Source: Achromobacter sp. AONIH1 (GTDB lineage: Bacteria; Pseudomonadota; Gammaproteobacteria; Burkholderiales; Burkholderiaceae_B). Taken from it: 64,000 nt of DNA. The translations under genes were made by a program, and so were the position numbers. Below the pieces are notes generated by a model. It did no database searches. It was not told the origin of the DNA and was given only the letters and a program-made list of their open reading frames with translations. Below are positions 43,046 through 50,937 of this stretch, in pieces (position 1 is the first letter of the stretch; each line of letters starts with the position of its first letter). The DNA is taken from NCBI RefSeq assembly GCF_002902905.1, contig NZ_CP026124.1, positions 186,001 to 250,000 on the forward strand, given 5' to 3'.

Positions 43046-43675
43046 ATGATCACCATTCCCGGCCAATTGGCCATCAAGACCATCCACGGCCGTAACGGCG
43101 ACTTCAACGTCGGGCGCCTTGCGACCTCCATCGGCGAGTTCGTCGTGAAGAACGCCGAACTCGACCAGTACGCCGAAGGCAAGTACGAGGGCGATTTCGC
43201 CATCGCGGAGATTCGCCCGTCCACGTACACCGCCAACGGCCGCATGGTCATTGAGATCCGCGCCCTCCTGGGTGGGATGACTTTGTCCAACATCGACGCC
43301 CTGAGCCGTGACGACGCCCGCCGGCTGAGTCCGCAGGAAGTCGATCCGATCGACGAGGAAGCGCAGACCGCCACGCCGACGCCGACGACCGCCCCCAAGG
43401 CGGCCGGCCGGAAGAAGGCGCGCAGCTCGCGCGACCCGCTGGTCGATACCACGCCGTTCGGCAGCGAGCCGGCTGCTGCGTCTGCCGAGGCTACGGCCCA
43501 TGCGGACGACGACGGCGACGCGGCGCTGTTCGGCACACTCTGGCCGCTGGGCGATGTCGTCAAGCTCGATGCCACCGTGGATCGGCGCGTGCTGCGTCAG
43601 CAGCGCGACCGCCTCGGCGACCTGGGCTACGAGTTCGCTCCGCTGTCCCAGGACTGGCACCTCACCAGGGTCTGA
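43046..43675 (+). CDS. DUF3275-family protein
   Basis: A 209-residue protein with the DUF3275 start MITIPGQLAIKTIHGRNGDFNVGRL and a KYEGDFAIAEIRPSTY core. A Thr/Pro/Ala-rich linker (about 110-150) leads to a C-terminal 50-residue domain (VVKLDATVDRRVLRQQRDRLGDLGYEF). It is typical of ICE accessory blocks, with unknown function. A GCAGGAG-type ribosome binding site lies before ATG 43046. Confidence 0.75.
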   Translation: MITIPGQLAIKTIHGRNGDFNVGRLATSIGEFVVKNAELDQYAEGKYEGDFAIAEIRPSTYTANGRMVIEIRALLGGMTLSNIDALSRDDARRLSPQEVDPIDEEAQTATPTPTTAPKAAGRKKARSSRDPLVDTTPFGSEPAAASAEATAHADDDGDAALFGTLWPLGDVVKLDATVDRRVLRQQRDRLGDLGYEFAPLSQDWHLTRV

Positions 43676-43717
43676 TCCCATCGCCATTTCACGCCGCATG
43701 CCTGCGGCTTTCCACCA

Positions 43718-43743
43718 CCCGCCGGGGCTCCTTCCCCGGCGGG
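43718..43743 (+). promoter_or_regulatory. Leader hairpin before the gene at 43,777
   Basis: CCCGCCGGGG (43718-43727) and CCCCGGCGGG (43734-43743) pair exactly around 6 bases. The gene starts 34 bases later. Confidence 0.5.
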
Positions 43744-43776
43744 AGGACTCCGGCCCTTTCTCACAGGAGTCATTCC

Positions 43777-44169
43777 ATGGGCTGGACATTCGTTCGATTG
43801 ACGCGCGATCAGTTGATCCGCGAGCTGACCGCAACCGAGGAAACCGAGCGGTCGCGCAGTGAGGTCATCGACCACACGCTGGTCGGCAACGTGCTGTGGA
43901 CGGTGGCGCGCGTCACCGCCAAGCAGGCCGGCGTCCTGGGTCTCGCACCCGGCGAGTCGGCCACCTTGATCGGCTGCCATCTGCTGGAAAGCGAGGGCCG
44001 CGAATGGGGCTACAAGTTCCTGGTCGAGGCCGAGCACCCGTACTACTACTCGTGCCCGCTGCGCTATCTCGACATGGCGCCGCAGCGCTGCGCCACCTGG
44101 CGCGCAAGGGTGCATGCCTTCCACCAGCAGCCGACGCGCAAAGCGGCCGGCGATGCAGCCACCGACTGA
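43777..44169 (+). CDS. Conserved ICE protein of unknown function
   Basis: A 130-residue soluble protein starting MGWTFVRLTRDQLIREL. The middle has GHL-like strands (GESATLIGCHLLESEGREWGYKFLVEAEHPYYYSCPLRYLDM). No known domain is assigned. CAGGAG is before ATG 43777. It ends 7 bases before the next gene, so they form a pair. Confidence 0.6.
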   Translation: MGWTFVRLTRDQLIRELTATEETERSRSEVIDHTLVGNVLWTVARVTAKQAGVLGLAPGESATLIGCHLLESEGREWGYKFLVEAEHPYYYSCPLRYLDMAPQRCATWRARVHAFHQQPTRKAAGDAATD

Positions 44170-44176
44170 GGCGAAC

Positions 44177-44446
44177 ATGGACACCCTCATGTCGTCCTTG
44201 CCGCCCGAGCTGCTTCGCTTCGTCGAAGACCAGTTGGCCAACAACGAGGTTTCCGACGACGACGAACTGCGCGAGCACTTCATCGCCAACGGCCTGAGCG
44301 AAGAACAGGCGTGGCAGGCACTGACCTACCGCGCGCTGTACCTGCGACACGTCTTTCTCGACGGCTTCACGCCGATCCTCAAAGGCCAGGAAGCGCTTTG
44401 CTTCAACCCGCACAGCCGCGGCTGGGAGCCGGTTCCGAACCCATAG
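44177..44446 (+). CDS. Small conserved ICE protein of unknown function
   Basis: An 89-residue acidic, helical protein (MDTLMSSLPPELLRFVEDQLANNEVSDDDELREHF...). I choose ATG 44177 because it follows the preceding stop closely and the upstream in-frame codons overlap that gene. No motif is recognised. A terminator follows. Confidence 0.6.
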   Translation: MDTLMSSLPPELLRFVEDQLANNEVSDDDELREHFIANGLSEEQAWQALTYRALYLRHVFLDGFTPILKGQEALCFNPHSRGWEPVPNP

Positions 44447-44487
44447 GCCGGCCTTCACGCGGCGCACTTCTTCATCCCTTTCATCAG

Positions 44488-44512
44488 GCCCTGTTCAGCA
44501 GGGCTTTTCTTC
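44488..44512 (+). terminator. Rho-independent terminator
   Basis: GCCCTG (44488-44493) and CAGGGC (44499-44504) around TTCAG, followed by TTTTCTTC. Confidence 0.7.
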
Positions 44513-44529
44513 GTCCTACGCAATCGCAC

Positions 44530-44554
44530 GCATCCGGCCTCGGCCGCTGGATGC
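44530..44554 (+). promoter_or_regulatory. Leader hairpin before the DUF932 gene
   Basis: GCATCC (44530-44535) pairs with GGATGC (44549-44554), with an inner GGCC/GGCC pair. It ends 29 bases before the ATG. Confidence 0.45.
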
Positions 44555-44583
44555 CGATTGCTCCATTCCGCAAGGAGATCATC

Positions 44584-45411
44584 ATGCAACTCGCATCTCG
44601 CTTCGCCCCTCGTTCCCCGGTGCTGCGCGCCGACCATCCGTTGTCGGACGATCAGATTCGCACCGTGGCCCCATCCATCTTCGCGGACACCCCGCACGAA
44701 AGCCGCTCCGAACGGTACAGTTACATCCCCACGGCGGCTGTGCTGACCGAACTGCGCAGAGAAGGTTTCCAGCCGTTCATGGTGTGCCAGACCCGCGTGC
44801 GACACGAGGATCGCCGCGACTACACCAAGCACATGCTGCGCCTTCGCCACGCCAGCCAGATCAACGGCGCCGAGGCGAACGAGATCATCCTGCTCAACTC
44901 GCACGACGGCACCAGCAGCTACCAGATGCTCGCGGGCATGTTCAGATTCGTCTGCCACAACGGCCTGGTGTGCGGCGACACCTTCGCCGACGTGCGCGTG
45001 CCCCACAAGGGCAACGTCACCGATCACGTGATCGAAGGCGCCTACGAGGTGCTGCACGGCTTCGAGCGCGTGCAGGACTCGCGCGACGCCATGCGCGTCA
45101 TCACCCTCGACGACGGCGAGGCCGAAGTCTTCGCCAGGTCGGCGCTGACCTTGAAGTACGACGAGTCGGGCAAGGCCTTGCCCATCACGGAGACGCAGAT
45201 CCTGCGGCCTCGTCGTTTCGACGACAACCGTGCCGATCTTTGGTCGGTCTTCAACCGGGTTCAGGAGAACCTGGTCAAGGGCGGCCTGACTGGCCGTGCC
45301 GCCAACGGGCGCCAGCAGCGCACGCGACCCGTTCAGGGCATCGACCAGAACGTCCGGCTCAACCGGGCGCTTTGGCTGCTCGCGGATGGCCTGCGTCAGC
45401 TCAAAGCCTGA
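44584..45411 (+). CDS. DUF932-family protein
   Basis: A 275-residue protein of the DUF932 family, common on phages, plasmids and ICEs. Recognised segments are YIPTAAVLTELRREGFQPFMVCQTRVR, LNSHDGTSSYQMLAGMFRFVCHNGLVCGD and VIEGAYEVL. The role is unknown; some phage relatives are suspected DNA-processing proteins. ATG 44584 has AAGGAG at 7 bases. A terminator at 45418-45454 ends the unit. Confidence 0.8.
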   Translation: MQLASRFAPRSPVLRADHPLSDDQIRTVAPSIFADTPHESRSERYSYIPTAAVLTELRREGFQPFMVCQTRVRHEDRRDYTKHMLRLRHASQINGAEANEIILLNSHDGTSSYQMLAGMFRFVCHNGLVCGDTFADVRVPHKGNVTDHVIEGAYEVLHGFERVQDSRDAMRVITLDDGEAEVFARSALTLKYDESGKALPITETQILRPRRFDDNRADLWSVFNRVQENLVKGGLTGRAANGRQQRTRPVQGIDQNVRLNRALWLLADGLRQLKA

Positions 45412-45417
45412 CCCACA

Positions 45418-45454
45418 AGCGGATCGTGCCTCGCGGCATGGTCCGCTTTTTCTT
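45418..45454 (+). terminator. Terminator after the DUF932 gene
   Basis: AGCGGA/TCCGCT and the inner TGCC/GGCA form a two-part stem, followed by TTTTTCTTT. Confidence 0.65.
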
Positions 45455-45733
45455 TGGCGGCGCTGTGCTGCCAGCGCACCACGTTCAGTTTGGTTCGGTG
45501 TAACCCTAATGCGGCAATTCGCTGCCGCCGCGAAAATTGCGGTTCGACTGCATACCTCCCTGGCTTTTCCTCCCTGAGCCAAGCAGTCATCTTTGCCGCC
45601 TCGGTGTTCCCGGGGCGGTTTTCTTTTATGGCCGTCCTTCCAGGCCGCGGGCGATGCGCCAGCGCAAACAGGGTTGGACGCTGGGTCGGTTTTCCGCTCC
45701 CGCTGTAGGCGCACCTTGGCGCAGGCTATGTCC
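45455..45733. other. Noncoding stretch between DUF932 and RNA copy D
   Basis: No gene is seen. It contains a second terminator-like hairpin at 45595-45627 (GCCGCCTCGG paired with CCCGGGGCGG, then TTTTCTTTT), although no gene precedes it. That suggests a lost small gene or a terminated small RNA between 45,455 and 45,595. Confidence 0.4.
45595..45627 (+). terminator. Orphan terminator-like hairpin
   Basis: A GC-rich stem with a TGTT loop followed by a T-rich run, about 180 bases after the nearest gene stop. Confidence 0.5.
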
Positions 45734-45810
45734 CATGTCCGTCGGCGTTGCCGACAACATGCCCAGGTAGTCCAGACCTTCAAGGCTACGGTGCGTTGCG
45801 ACGCACGGTC
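45734..45810 (+). ncRNA. Repeated three-hairpin leader element, copy D
   Basis: P1 is GTCGGC/GCCGAC, P2 is GTAGTC/GGCTAC with loop CAGACCTTCAA, and P3 is GTGCGT/ACGCAC with a TGCG loop. Its stems differ in sequence from copies A-C at both sides of the same pairs. This is the strongest evidence that structure is conserved. The downstream gene starts 101 bases later. Confidence 0.75.
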
Positions 45811-45855
45811 TGATTCTTCACCACGACGCTCACCGCGTCTTCTTCCATCCCCCTG

Positions 45856-45870
45856 GGGCAGTGACTGCCC
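45856..45870 (+). promoter_or_regulatory. Leader hairpin before the gene at 45,912
   Basis: GGGCAG (45856-45861) and CTGCCC (45865-45870) with a TGA loop. Confidence 0.4.
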
Positions 45871-45911
45871 TCGCGGTTGGTGCTGTCTCCGCTCACTTCG
45901 AGGACATCACC

Positions 45912-46568
45912 ATGCCTGCACCTTCTTCCCCCAAGACGCTCTATCGCATCGACGAATGCCCCGACCTGATGGCCGATGGCGTCGTCGGTGACGAGAACGG
46001 CAACCTGGTCTTCATCTCCCTCTGGGCGCGCGACACCGCCGTCCAGGAATTCCTGGCCCGCCTCACCCTGGGCCGGGACGAACAGGGACTGGATCAGTTC
46101 CACGTCATCACCGAGCAGGGCGCCAGCATCCCGGTCTTCGTCGGCAACGTCGAGAACCTGGAGAAACGCAGCGCACGCGCCTACCGGCGCACGCTGTTCG
46201 GCTCGCTGACCAACATCTGGCTGTTCGATCGGCGCTGCGTCAAACCCGACAAGGCCAACGCCAGCGCACTGGCGCTCCTGCCTCGCGATTCCACGCACCG
46301 GCTCGACCGGCTGTGGACGCTGGTGCGGGACACGTGCCCGCTGCCGCTTCTCGATCCCTGGCGCGACAGCGTACTGGAACTGCTGCAGGCGAAGTCGATG
46401 CTGACGCGCCTGCCGTTCGCCCTCGGGCCTCTGGAAGGCCATCGGCTCGCCATCGACGTGCCGACGCTGACCGAGGTGCTGGGCGGCCTGATCCGCAGCG
46501 GCGCGCTCGTCGGCGGCGCACCCGCCAGCCGCACCCCCTCGGCGCAACCGCTCGAAGCGGTGGCTTGA
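45912..46568 (+). CDS. Conserved ICE protein of unknown function
   Basis: A 218-residue soluble protein (MPAPSSPKTLYRIDECPDLMADGVVGDENGNLVFISLWARDTAVQEFL...). It has no catalytic motif; the first 150 residues have an alternating strand-helix pattern, and the C-terminus is Ala/Pro-rich. It is headed by RNA copy D and a short hairpin. ATG 45912 has GAGGACATCACC before it. Confidence 0.6.
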   Translation: MPAPSSPKTLYRIDECPDLMADGVVGDENGNLVFISLWARDTAVQEFLARLTLGRDEQGLDQFHVITEQGASIPVFVGNVENLEKRSARAYRRTLFGSLTNIWLFDRRCVKPDKANASALALLPRDSTHRLDRLWTLVRDTCPLPLLDPWRDSVLELLQAKSMLTRLPFALGPLEGHRLAIDVPTLTEVLGGLIRSGALVGGAPASRTPSAQPLEAVA

Positions 46569-46579
46569 GGTTCCTTCAC

Positions 46580-46603
46580 CGGACATGCACGCGCGCATGT
46601 CCG
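46580..46603 (+). promoter_or_regulatory. Leader hairpin before the methyltransferase gene
   Basis: CGGACATGC (46580-46588) and GCATGTCCG (46595-46603) pair exactly around 6 bases. The gene starts 33 bases later. Confidence 0.5.
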
Positions 46604-46635
46604 CATCCCTTCATCTTCAATGCCAGGAGATTCCC

Positions 46636-47751
46636 ATGGCCCTCATGTTCCCGCGGCTCGCCCGCAACTTCGTCAAGAACGGGTACTTCCCCACGGATGA
46701 ACCCACGCTCGAAAGAGCACTCACCGCACTGGCGCCCGCCGAGGCCTCGGCCGGGCCGCTGTGCATCCTCGATCCCTGCGCCGGCGAAGGCGTGGCGATC
46801 GCCGAAGCCGCGCACGCCCTCGGGCGCGAGCAGGTCCAGGCCTTCGCCGTCGAGTACGAGGCCGAGCGCGCACGCCATGCCCGGCAACTGGTCGATCGCT
46901 GCATCCACGGCGACCTGATGGACACACTGATCAGCCGGCAGAGCTTCGGCCTGCTGTGGCTCAACCCGCCGTATGGCGACCTGTCCAAGGACACCAACGG
47001 CAACGTCGGCTACCAGGGCCAGGGCCGCGCTCGGCTGGAAAAGCTGTTCTATCAGAAGGCGCTGCCGCTGTTGCAGTACGGCGGCGTGCTGATCTACATC
47101 GTCCCGCACTACGTGCTCGACGCCGAGCTGGTCGGATGGCTGACCCGGCACTTCGCCGAGTTGCGCATCTACCGCGCGGTGGACACGCAGTTCAAGCAGG
47201 TCGTGATCTTCGGTCGCAAGGTTCGCCAGCGCGACCAGGCATCGGAGTCTGTCAAGGCCACGCGCGCGCTGCTGCTGCAGATAGGTCTTGGCGACGCCGA
47301 AGCGGAAGAGCTGCCAGTCGAATGGCCGTTCCTGCCCTACACGGTGCCTGCCACGGCCGAGCCGGAGCACTTCTACCGCGTGACGATGGAGCCCGAGCAG
47401 TTCGCCGAGGAAGTCGGCCGACTGCAAGGGCTCTGGCCGACGCTCGACACGCACCTGGGCGCCGCGCAGCAGTCGCTGCGGTCCCCGGCGCGAGGTTTAT
47501 CGCATTGGCATCTCGCCTTGGCACTCGCCGCAGGTGCGATCTCCGGAGTGGTGAAGTCCAAGACGGGCCGCGTGCTCGTCGTCAAAGGCGACACCCACAA
47601 GGAGAAGACCTTGCACACGGAGTACACCGAGCGCGACGACGGTTCCGTGGCCGAGACGCGCATCCTGACCGACAAGTTCGTGCCGGTCATCCGTGCCTGG
47701 GACATGACACCAGGCTCGCCGACCTGCGGCGAGGTGTTGACCATCCGCTGA
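46636..47751 (+). CDS. ICE DNA-methyltransferase-like protein (DUF6094 type)
   Basis: A 371-residue class I SAM-dependent methyltransferase fold. The SAM-binding segment is ILDPCAGEGVAIAEAA at about 44-59, and the catalytic NPPYG motif of N6-adenine or N4-cytosine methyltransferases is at 110-114. There is no clear target-recognition domain and no restriction gene beside it. It is found widely in this ICE family next to the SF2 helicase below. It may protect the incoming element from host restriction. ATG 46636 has CAGGAG upstream. Confidence 0.75.
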   Translation: MALMFPRLARNFVKNGYFPTDEPTLERALTALAPAEASAGPLCILDPCAGEGVAIAEAAHALGREQVQAFAVEYEAERARHARQLVDRCIHGDLMDTLISRQSFGLLWLNPPYGDLSKDTNGNVGYQGQGRARLEKLFYQKALPLLQYGGVLIYIVPHYVLDAELVGWLTRHFAELRIYRAVDTQFKQVVIFGRKVRQRDQASESVKATRALLLQIGLGDAEAEELPVEWPFLPYTVPATAEPEHFYRVTMEPEQFAEEVGRLQGLWPTLDTHLGAAQQSLRSPARGLSHWHLALALAAGAISGVVKSKTGRVLVVKGDTHKEKTLHTEYTERDDGSVAETRILTDKFVPVIRAWDMTPGSPTCGEVLTIR

Positions 47752-47824
47752 TCGCTGTTCCCTGACGGTCGCCGTCGATCTGTTCTTCCACTGCGGCTTC
47801 GCGCCGTTCTTCTCTTCCCACCCC

Positions 47825-47863
47825 GGGGCATGCCATCGCCCCGCAGGGGGAGGTGCATGCCCC
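47825..47863 (+). promoter_or_regulatory. Leader hairpin before the helicase gene
   Basis: GGGGCATGC (47825-47833) and GCATGCCCC (47855-47863) pair exactly; inside, GCCCC and GGGG can also pair. It is followed by ATCTTCTTTGGAG and the start codon 20 bases later. Confidence 0.5.
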
Positions 47864-47883
47864 ATCTTCTTTGGAGCATCACC

Positions 47884-50166
47884 ATGTCCCTCGATACCGA
47901 AGTCGTTCCCGCCGCTGATGGCACGCCCGTCCAGAGCGACGTGCTCGAAGCGACTGCTTCTCCCCTGGCGATGAGCCTTCAGGATTTCGTTGCCGAATTC
48001 GGCGACGAGCTGCTGGACTCGCTCAACCGCGCCAACCCTCCCGTCTACACCGGCCAGGCCCGGCCGCATCGCCAGCTCGTGCTGGCCAGTCTCAAGCGCA
48101 AGCTGTTCGGCGCGCAGGCCGAGGTGGTGCATGCCGTTACCGAGCTGCTGGCCGACCGCGGCGAACGCGCCGCGATCGTCAATGGCGAGATGGGCTGCGG
48201 CAAGACCACGGTCGGCATCGCCACGGCGGCCGTGCTGCACGCCGAAGGCTATCGCCGCACGCTGATCCTCTCGCCGCCTCACCTGGTCTACAAATGGCGC
48301 CGGGAAATCCAGGAGACGGTGGCCGGCGCCAAGGTCTGGGTGCTCAATGGCCCGGACACGCTGGTCAAGCTCATCAAACTGCGCGAGCAATTGGGCGTGC
48401 CGGTACGCGGCCAGGAGTTCTACGTTCTCGGTCGCGTGCGGATGCGCATGGGTTTCCACTGGAAGCCCGTCTTCAACGTGCGGCGCACGCGGCACGGCGA
48501 AGTGGGCGCATGCCCGGACTGCGGCCAGGTCATCACCAATCTCGACGGCGAGCCGATCAACCCGGTCGAACTCGAAGCCGAGGACTACCGCCGCCGGTGC
48601 AGCCATTGCGCCGCACCGCTGTGGACGCTGATGCGACCGCGGAGCCTGTCCGCCAGCGACCAGTCCACGGCCGTCTTCAAAGCCTTGCAGCGCATCCCGA
48701 CCATCGGAGAGGTCACGGCGCATAAGCTGATGAAGAAGTTCGGCGACGGCTTCCTGGCCTCAATGCTGGGCGACAACATCCACGAGTTCATCAACCTCAT
48801 GGATGCCAACGGTGAGCTGGTGTTCTCGGATCGTCAGGCGCACCGCATGGAGCGGGCGATGGCGAACATGGAGTTCGGCTTCGGCGAGGGCGGGTATCAG
48901 CCCAGCGAATTCATCAAAAGGTACTTGCCGCAAGGCACGTTCGACCTGCTCATCGCCGACGAGGCGCATGAGTACAAGAACGGCGGTAGCGCCCAAGGCC
49001 AGGCCATGGGCGTGCTCGCAGCGAAGGCGCGCAAGGCCTTGCTGCTCACTGGCACGCTGATGGGCGGCTACGGCGACGACCTGTTCCACCTGCTGTTCCG
49101 AGCCCTGCCTGGGCGAATGATCGAAGACGGCTACCGCCCGACCAAGAGCGGCAGCATGACCTCGGCCGCGATGGCGTTCATGAGGGATCACGGCATCCTC
49201 AAGGACATCTATTCCGAGAGCACGGGCACGGCGCACAAGACGGCCAAGGGCAGCAAGGTCTCGGTGCGCACGGTCAAGGCGCCGGGCTTCGGCCCGAAGG
49301 GCGTGCTGCGTTGCGTCCTGCCGTTCACGGTATTCCTCAAGTTGAAGGACATCGGCGGCAACGTGCTGCCGTCCTACGACGAGGAGTTCCGCGAGGTGGC
49401 GATGGACACGGCGCAAGCCGCGGCTTATCGCGATCTGTCGTTTCGTCTGACCTCGGCGCTGAAACAGGCGCTGGCCAAGCGCGACACGACGCTGCTCGGT
49501 GTGGTCCTCAACGTGCTGCTGGCCTGGCCGGATTGCTGCTTCCGGTCGGAGACGGTGGTGCACCCGCGCACACGCCAGACCTTGGCCTTCGTTCCGGCTC
49601 AGTTCAACGAGCTGGAGGTGATGCCCAAGGAGCGCGAGCTGATCGAGATCTGCAAGCAGGAGAAGGCTGCGGGTCGCAAGACGCTGGTCTATTCGGTCTA
49701 CACCGGCACGCGCGACACCACGTCGCGCTTGAAGGTGCTGCTGGAGCAGGAAGGCTTCAAGGTGGCGGTGCTGCGCGCAAGCGTGGATGCCTCCCGCCGC
49801 GAGGACTGGATCGCCGAGCAGTTGGACCGCGGCATCGACGTGCTGATCACGAACCCCGAGCTGGTGAAAACCGGCCTGGACCTGTTGGAGTTTCCGACGA
49901 TCGTGTTCATGCAGTCGGGCTACAACGTCTACAGCCTGCAGCAGGCGGCCCGGCGCTCATGGCGCATCGGCCAGAAGCTGCCGGTTCGCGTGATCTACCT
50001 CGGCTACGCGGCTTCCTCGCAGATGACCTGCCTGGGGCTGATGGCGCGAAAGATCATGGTCTCGCAGAGCACGTCGGGAGACGTGCCCGAGTCGGGATTG
50101 GACGTGCTGAACCAGGACGGTGATTCCGTCGAGGTGGCACTGGCCCGGCAACTCGTCGCGGCCTGA
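47884..50166 (+). CDS. ICE SF2 (SNF2-like) helicase
   Basis: A 760-residue superfamily 2 helicase. Walker A GEMGCGKTT is at 101-109, DEAH in LLIADEAHEYKN is at about 357-368, and a C-terminal helicase domain ends in the SNF2-like GYNVYSLQQAARRSWRIGQ. A zinc-binding insert with CPDC and CSHC pairs lies at about 204-242, together with a helix-hairpin-helix-like segment (IPTIGEVTAHKLMKKFGDGFL). It is probably an ATP-driven DNA translocase. It works next to the methyltransferase, and its own terminator follows. Confidence 0.8.
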   Translation: MSLDTEVVPAADGTPVQSDVLEATASPLAMSLQDFVAEFGDELLDSLNRANPPVYTGQARPHRQLVLASLKRKLFGAQAEVVHAVTELLADRGERAAIVNGEMGCGKTTVGIATAAVLHAEGYRRTLILSPPHLVYKWRREIQETVAGAKVWVLNGPDTLVKLIKLREQLGVPVRGQEFYVLGRVRMRMGFHWKPVFNVRRTRHGEVGACPDCGQVITNLDGEPINPVELEAEDYRRRCSHCAAPLWTLMRPRSLSASDQSTAVFKALQRIPTIGEVTAHKLMKKFGDGFLASMLGDNIHEFINLMDANGELVFSDRQAHRMERAMANMEFGFGEGGYQPSEFIKRYLPQGTFDLLIADEAHEYKNGGSAQGQAMGVLAAKARKALLLTGTLMGGYGDDLFHLLFRALPGRMIEDGYRPTKSGSMTSAAMAFMRDHGILKDIYSESTGTAHKTAKGSKVSVRTVKAPGFGPKGVLRCVLPFTVFLKLKDIGGNVLPSYDEEFREVAMDTAQAAAYRDLSFRLTSALKQALAKRDTTLLGVVLNVLLAWPDCCFRSETVVHPRTRQTLAFVPAQFNELEVMPKERELIEICKQEKAAGRKTLVYSVYTGTRDTTSRLKVLLEQEGFKVAVLRASVDASRREDWIAEQLDRGIDVLITNPELVKTGLDLLEFPTIVFMQSGYNVYSLQQAARRSWRIGQKLPVRVIYLGYAASSQMTCLGLMARKIMVSQSTSGDVPESGLDVLNQDGDSVEVALARQLVAA

Positions 50167-50179
50167 TCCACCCACCCAC

Positions 50180-50213
50180 GCCGGCTGCCCTTCGGGGCGC
50201 CGGCTTCTTTTTT
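50180..50213 (+). terminator. Terminator after the helicase gene
   Basis: GCCGGC (50180-50185) and GCCGGC (50199-50204) enclose an inner GCCC/GGGC stem, then TTCTTTTTT. The conjugation operon starts after it. Confidence 0.7.
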
Positions 50214-50325
50214 CCGTGCATCGATGGCGCGCGATGAAGTCGGGCGCCTGCCAGTTCCCTTTGTTTGCTGCCCGAACGCTTCGCGGCGGCGATGGTGAGG
50301 GCTCCGTGTTCCAGGGAATTGCCCC

Positions 50326-50937
50326 ATGCAACCACTCACCTGCGTCGCTCACCGCTTGGCTGTGCCTGCCTTGCTGGCCGGCTGCGTGCTCATCACCGGC
50401 TGCGCCGCCACGGGCACGACGAGCCCTCCCACTGTCCATGACTCGCTCCCCGAGCCTGCGGTGTTGGTCAGAACCATCGCCCCGGAGCCCGAGCCGGGCC
50501 TGATCCCGGTGGCCCGCTACGGGCGCTACACGCTGGTCGAGATGGTGCCGGAACCGGCACAGCGCGACCTGCTGCGACAGGTGATCGAGATTTCGATTCC
50601 GCCGATCTTGGACGCGAGCGTCGGCGATGCCCTTCGGCACGTGCTGCTGCGCACCGGCTACCGGCTCTGCGACGCGACGGAGGCGACCGCGCTGTACGCG
50701 TTGCCGCTGCCGGCGGCGCACCTGCGGCTCGGGCCGCTGCCGCTGCGCGATGCCTTGCTGGCACTCGCCGGCCCGGCCTGGGAGTTGTCCGTCGATGACG
50801 CTTCGCGCGCGGTGTGCTTCACGCGCGTGACGACTGCGCGTGCGCCGAGCGCAAGCCCGATTCCCGCGGCTCCGGCACCGAGCGCGCCGGCCGCCGAACC
50901 CGCCGATTCCCACGTGCCCCAGGAGGCCCAGCCATGA
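50326..50937 (+). CDS. pilL: PilL N-terminal-like lipoprotein (TIGR03748 type)
   Basis: A 203-residue protein with a lipoprotein signal (LLAGCVLITGC, cleavage before Cys) and a periplasmic domain (RYGRYTLVEMVPEPAQRDLLRQVIEISIP, VGDALRHVLLRTGYRL) as in the ICE PilL family. It has a Pro/Ala-rich tail. It opens the conjugation operon of PFGI-1/ICEclc-type elements and probably acts at the outer membrane with the mating pilus. It overlaps the next gene by ATGA. Confidence 0.75.
   Translation: MQPLTCVAHRLAVPALLAGCVLITGCAATGTTSPPTVHDSLPEPAVLVRTIAPEPEPGLIPVARYGRYTLVEMVPEPAQRDLLRQVIEISIPPILDASVGDALRHVLLRTGYRLCDATEATALYALPLPAAHLRLGPLPLRDALLALAGPAWELSVDDASRAVCFTRVTTARAPSASPIPAAPAPSAPAAEPADSHVPQEAQP

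Noticed and set aside
42146..43834. 562-codon minus-strand frame
   Set aside because: Opposite the DUF3577 and DUF3275 genes and RNA copy C; composition is typical of an antisense shadow.
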